Origin: Paulinella micropora
Lineage: Eukaryota > Cercozoa > Imbricatea > Euglyphida
Reading direction: 5' to 3'
DNA length: 64,000 nt
Assembly: GCA_009731375.1 (NCBI GenBank)
Contig: BJOX01000036.1
Coordinates: 330,125 to 394,124 of the forward strand
Below the pieces are notes generated by a model. It was not told the origin of the DNA, ran no database searches, and saw nothing but the letters and a program-made list of their open reading frames with translations. Below, in pieces: positions 60,389 to 64,000 of the stretch (positions are counted from its first letter, which is position 1; every line of letters starts with the position of its first letter). The translations under genes and the position numbers were made by a program.

Positions 60389-62170
60389 TTGATGGGTGCG
60401 TTACTGCACAAGGAGGCATGGAAGAGATGGATTCCTACCAAGGATCACTCTGTCCTTAAATCACTTAGTAACGCACCACCGGTCGCAAACAAAGCAGGTG
60501 TTGACCAATATGTGGAGAAATATAATTTTCTCAGATCTGCTTCTGAATTGGTGGCCTTTATCACTCATGCTCAAAAGCTGGTGATATCTGAGAAGAAGAA
60601 GGCGAAAGAGAATGAGGAGTTCGAGAAGACGATGAGACTGGAAAGAATGAAAGCAAAAGTGAGTGGTGCAAAGACACACCCTCCGACATATTTGACCCCA
60701 CCAGCTCCTGCCCCACCAGCCCCTGCACCCTCGGGCTCAACTACGGTGGTGGTCACAAACACGGAGAAGAAGGACAGACAGAACATCATAAATGCCTTCA
60801 AGGGGAAGAAAGGAGGAGTGGCAAGTCTCATGCTATATGCCAAGACGAGCTCAGACAAAGACTCTGATGCTTCGCTTTTGAGCAAGCTCAAAGAGATCAA
60901 TGCCTGCATGAAGGCTTTTCCTTGCGACGAAACGCAGGAATACGAGGCCCTTGTTACTGTTTTTGACCAATCTCTAGTCTCGGAGGGATTTGATCTGACA
61001 CAGTACAAGTTTTTGAGAAAGAAGGAGGAGATTAAGAGAAACAATGCAACAGGCCTAGACGCTCAGTGTGAACTGGCGGTGGCCACACTCATTTCATATT
61101 TTCAATCTCATGGATACCAGCATCTCTGCACTGGTACTCTCATAGGATTTGAAATCTTTGAGACAGTGGCGATGAGTTTGAGGAGTGCTGTTGGCTTGGC
61201 GGCGACCCTTACGGAGGTAGTTTCCTCCTATGGGCTATTCTATGGCCGCAAGTCGATCATCCTCTATTTCTTTTCGGCGTTACACACAGTTAACCCGAGT
61301 AAGCTTACTCAGCTCATACAACAATGCTCGACGTTTAGCTCAGTGAAGTCCAAGAACTTCCTCGAGACACACGTGTTCGAAAATACGGTTCAAAGCGTTG
61401 CTCCGTCAGCACTGTTTCAAGAAGTGATGAGTGCATGCTCAAACATGGACTCGCTCACGGAGGCACATACGGCACAGGCAGGCGGTGTACCTGTTGGCGC
61501 ACAAGCCACGTACACAAACAGAGTTGCCGGTTGGAAGAGACAGAGAGAGCCAGACCTGAAGACCGCATGTTGGAGGTGGTTCGCGGGCTTGCAGTGTAAG
61601 GCACAGATGGAGAACAGAGACTGCTCTTTCAATCATGATAGGCAGAACCCAACAGCAAGGGCAAATTTTCTGAGCAGGACGGAAGGCAAGGAACCGGGCC
61701 TTTTCAATATGCTTCAGATTGCCGCTGTGAACGAAGGTTGGTATGCCAATATGTGTGATGATGAGGAGTTACGAGAGGCAATCATTACCTACATGAAGAG
61801 GATGAAGGAGAAGAAGGAGGAAAGGGAGAGACAAAAGAACTTAAAGGCCTCTCAAAGAGGACGAGAAGGAGGAGCAGGAGCAGGAGGAGGAGGAGGAGGA
61901 GGAGGAGGAGGACGAGGACGAGGAACATGGAGAGGAGCCTCGAGGTGGCAGGGAACCCCTCAGAGAGGAAGAGGAGGAGGTCGGGGATATACCCCTTATG
62001 GAGGGAGAGCTGTTCGAGCTCCAGCCCCCCCACCCAGAGGAGGAGGAGGCTCGTGGGCAAGCTCCAACCCGAATTTCGGTCGAGCTCAGGCCTACAACAC
62101 TGCCTCGGAGACCGATACGTCATCCTACCCGGACACTACTCAAGGTAATCGTTTCGAGGTGGTGGAATGA
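60389..62170 (+). CDS. gag: Retroelement D: main gag ORF with CCCH finger, ends in TGA
   Basis: About 593 codons from GALLHKEAWKRWIPTKDHSV. A Pro-rich linker is followed by KKDRQNIINAFKGKKGGVAS, a helical capsid-like region (LVTVFDQSLVSEGFDLTQYK, CELAVATLISYFQSHGYQHL, YGLFYGRKSIILYFFSALHT), a Cys/His motif CWRWFAGLQC ... CSFNH (CX8CX8CX3H) and an Arg/Gly-rich RGG-type tail, all consistent with RNA binding by Gag. It ends GNRFEVVE then TGA 62168-62170, followed by CTG. The next 610 codons are open in the same frame. Confidence 0.7.
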   Translation: MMGALLHKEAWKRWIPTKDHSVLKSLSNAPPVANKAGVDQYVEKYNFLRSASELVAFITHAQKLVISEKKKAKENEEFEKTMRLERMKAKVSGAKTHPPTYLTPPAPAPPAPAPSGSTTVVVTNTEKKDRQNIINAFKGKKGGVASLMLYAKTSSDKDSDASLLSKLKEINACMKAFPCDETQEYEALVTVFDQSLVSEGFDLTQYKFLRKKEEIKRNNATGLDAQCELAVATLISYFQSHGYQHLCTGTLIGFEIFETVAMSLRSAVGLAATLTEVVSSYGLFYGRKSIILYFFSALHTVNPSKLTQLIQQCSTFSSVKSKNFLETHVFENTVQSVAPSALFQEVMSACSNMDSLTEAHTAQAGGVPVGAQATYTNRVAGWKRQREPDLKTACWRWFAGLQCKAQMENRDCSFNHDRQNPTARANFLSRTEGKEPGLFNMLQIAAVNEGWYANMCDDEELREAIITYMKRMKEKKEERERQKNLKASQRGREGGAGAGGGGGGGGGGRGRGTWRGASRWQGTPQRGRGGGRGYTPYGGRAVRAPAPPPRGGGGSWASSNPNFGRAQAYNTASETDTSSYPDTTQGNRFEVVE

Positions 62171-64000
62171 CTGGAGGGGGAAGAAGAGAGGAAGGAGAAG
62201 ACTGTGAAGTTTAACCCTAAAGTCACAGTGCTTTCTAATGCTGTTGTGCAGACTGGGCCAACGCTTCCTCTATGTGAAAACAAAGATGTGGGTACACAGA
62301 GACTGCAGCCCCAAGGTAGTCTCATACCCGTTCATACAGCACGGTTACCAATGATAACTGATGCAAATAGGAAGGCGAGACTTGCGATGGAGGCGAGGAG
62401 GCCAATGGCAGACGTATCGCCTCGGCCAAGCAAACAACCACGAACAGACTCAATGTCTACGGTCGCGGCGGGTGGCGAGCAAAAAGACAATGTGTGTACT
62501 CAAGTACCACAAGACAATGTCGCTCAAATAGTAAACGCACCAGTACCGCAGAATAATAAAAATGTTAATGAGGTGAAGCAGGAGGAGAAGAAGGAGGAGT
62601 TGAAAAACTTAGAGACAAGACTCCAAAATTTGGAACGTAAAGTTCTTGTTCTCGCAGCCAATATACACAGGCCCGATGCTCTGTGTTATACGGAACTTTA
62701 TTGTGAAACATTGAAGACAATATTAAAAGTTGGTAATGATACGATGGCGAATATTAATATTGTCGGCAGGAAGTTTTTTAATCGATACCGGGACTGGGTG
62801 GACGGAAATATGAAAAAGTCAACGGGCACTCTCAAAGGAGTGAGCAGCCGGACGGATATCACGGGAATCATCACACTGACCTTTAAATTGAAATCCGCAC
62901 GAGTATACCGTATGGACCTCTATGTCGTCCCCGGTTACCACGGGTCAATATTACTATCGTATGACCAATTGGCTACGATGGGGGCTGTGATTGATTGCGC
63001 CGCACGGCGAGTGATATATGGAGTAAAAAGAGGAGAAGAGAACGATATTGATCCCTTCAACGCTACTGACTCTTATGAGGCTTATGAGCTGAGTCTAGCG
63101 ACGGATCACAAAAAGATGGCCATCGCACATGAGGCACTTGAGGTGTACGTTCACCCCCATGTCGTAAGACCGGATGAACTGTCCTGGACCGACAATTGGG
63201 AATCCCAAGTGTGCACTGTCACAGTTCCGACATGCCATTGGGACAAAAAGTCTATTGATGACTTAATCGAGAAGCGAAAGGAGGAGATTATATGTGTCGC
63301 ACAAAGAAGCCCGTCGTTGGCGAGATTCGCGGAAGGAGTAGGAACAGATGTCCATATTACTAACGGATACTGTTTCCATGCGAAAGTAGGAGAAGAAAAA
63401 AGGGAGGCGTTTGTACCAAGGAGAACGGGGCGAATCCCGGATACTCCACCAGAAACTATTAAAAGTTTTATTACTGATTTCTGGGGTGACGAGCCCACGT
63501 GGCCGCGTTCACTGTCTGAAGTGAAGAAATGCTTACGGACTTTATTCGAAAATAATAAGCCGTATACTATTATCCTGCCATATAATGAGAAGGCGATATG
63601 GGCGCAGGAAATAAGGGACCGGCTTATTGATCATCCTATACCGGTACCCTCTCGCAAGCAACAGCTAGTGGTGGCTTGTCGTATGGGAACTCGTGAGCAG
63701 AGCAGTGCATACAAGCGGAAGCTCAGAGACCTCGACAAGTTGAAATTGATACCGCAAGCATTCACATGCTTTGATGGTTTTTACACCCGTAAAGCTCCTT
63801 TGCAATACGCGAGACTCATTGACATGCTGGTGGAGCTCGGTAAAGATGATGAGCCGGACACGGTCACGTATGAAAAGACGGGCCTAGATGATGTCTCGGA
63901 AGAGGACTTAGGCTTGGAGGAGGACAGAGAACCCCTCAAGCAGCATAAGCAGATGTCTGATGAAGATTTTCAAGAGGCGGCGCGGAAAATATTGGAAGAA
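62171..64000 (+). CDS. pol: Retroelement D: pol N-terminal part, in frame after gag TGA, runs off right edge
   Basis: 610 codons without a stop from TGA 62168 to the window end. It begins LEGEEERKEKTVKFNPKVTV, has a coiled-coil-like stretch (EEKKEELKNLETRLQNLERK), then VGNDTMANINIVGRKFFNRY and YVVPGYHGSILLSYDQLATM followed by GAVIDCAARRVIYG. The last part matches the second half of retropepsins (…ILGxDxLxxxGAxID), so DTMA would be the active-site position (usual D-T/S-G). After that come VPTCHWDKKSIDDLIEKR and RLIDHPIPVPSRKQQLVVAC, unrecognised. There is no good start codon near the beginning, so expression by UGA readthrough is the simplest model. Confidence 0.65.
   Translation, partial: MEGEEERKEKTVKFNPKVTVLSNAVVQTGPTLPLCENKDVGTQRLQPQGSLIPVHTARLPMITDANRKARLAMEARRPMADVSPRPSKQPRTDSMSTVAAGGEQKDNVCTQVPQDNVAQIVNAPVPQNNKNVNEVKQEEKKEELKNLETRLQNLERKVLVLAANIHRPDALCYTELYCETLKTILKVGNDTMANINIVGRKFFNRYRDWVDGNMKKSTGTLKGVSSRTDITGIITLTFKLKSARVYRMDLYVVPGYHGSILLSYDQLATMGAVIDCAARRVIYGVKRGEENDIDPFNATDSYEAYELSLATDHKKMAIAHEALEVYVHPHVVRPDELSWTDNWESQVCTVTVPTCHWDKKSIDDLIEKRKEEIICVAQRSPSLARFAEGVGTDVHITNGYCFHAKVGEEKREAFVPRRTGRIPDTPPETIKSFITDFWGDEPTWPRSLSEVKKCLRTLFENNKPYTIILPYNEKAIWAQEIRDRLIDHPIPVPSRKQQLVVACRMGTREQSSAYKRKLRDLDKLKLIPQAFTCFDGFYTRKAPLQYARLIDMLVELGKDDEPDTVTYEKTGLDDVSEEDLGLEEDREPLKQHKQMSDEDFQEAARKILEE

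Overview
This is eukaryotic nuclear DNA. It has no operons or bacterial genes, at least one well-supported GT-AG intron (13189-13292), several other exon edges with GTAAG-type donors, a tRNA-derived SINE family with Pol III A and B boxes, and about a quarter of its length in microsatellites or satellites. Six runs of N mark assembly gaps. The mix of a DIRS-like tyrosine-recombinase element, Ty3/gypsy-like and Ty1/copia-like elements and very long simple repeats fits a repeat-rich protist or alga, but an invertebrate cannot be excluded and I do not name a species.

Layout. 0-3.4 kb: minus-strand host-like exons, including a SET-domain fragment at the left edge and a gene carrying 17-18-residue tandem repeats. 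3.4-6.5 kb: AGAT, GA and CT microsatellites plus a duplicated hairpin. 6.9-8.5 kb: three head-to-tail copies of a tRNA-derived SINE joined by (TTA)n tails. 8.8-11.8 kb: a Ser/Glu-rich protein whose C-terminal part is a ubiquitin-specific protease (USP, peptidase C19). 12.1-14.0 kb: an unknown gene with one clear intron and in-frame TGA codons. 14.4-15.9 kb: a satellite of roughly 150 bp units with a 72-G run inside. 16.0-25.1 kb, minus strand: a large retroelement (copy A) with gag, protease, about 5 kb of extra ORFs (X1 to X4) and the start of reverse transcriptase. 25.1-30 kb: AT-rich, with a candidate LTR and dispersed repeats. 30.0-36.75 kb: a nearly complete DIRS-order element with gag, RT/RNase H, tyrosine recombinase and A1-B1-A2-B2 split direct repeats. 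36.8-41.1 kb: TTGC and CATA tetranucleotide arrays. 41.7-46.1 kb: the 5' half of a copia-like element. 46.3-50.1 kb (minus) and 52.3-57.3 kb (plus): two halves of a second copy (B) of the large retroelement, split by an apparent 6-kb inversion. 59.5-64 kb: another LTR-type element (D), with gag followed by an in-frame TGA and an open pol frame running off the window.

Most interesting points. (1) The A/B family keeps X1-X3 in both copies, and X4 in A, between a retropepsin-like domain and RT. (2) Both copies have an in-frame TGA at the same place just before pol, and element D has TGA CTG at its gag/pol border, which suggests UGA readthrough as an expression strategy. (3) The DIRS-like element shows the split-direct-repeat architecture very clearly. 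(4) Copy B documents an inversion or misjoin that can be placed to within tens of bases. Many ORFs are broken by single-base frame changes, often at homopolymers, so decay and assembly error cannot be fully separated.
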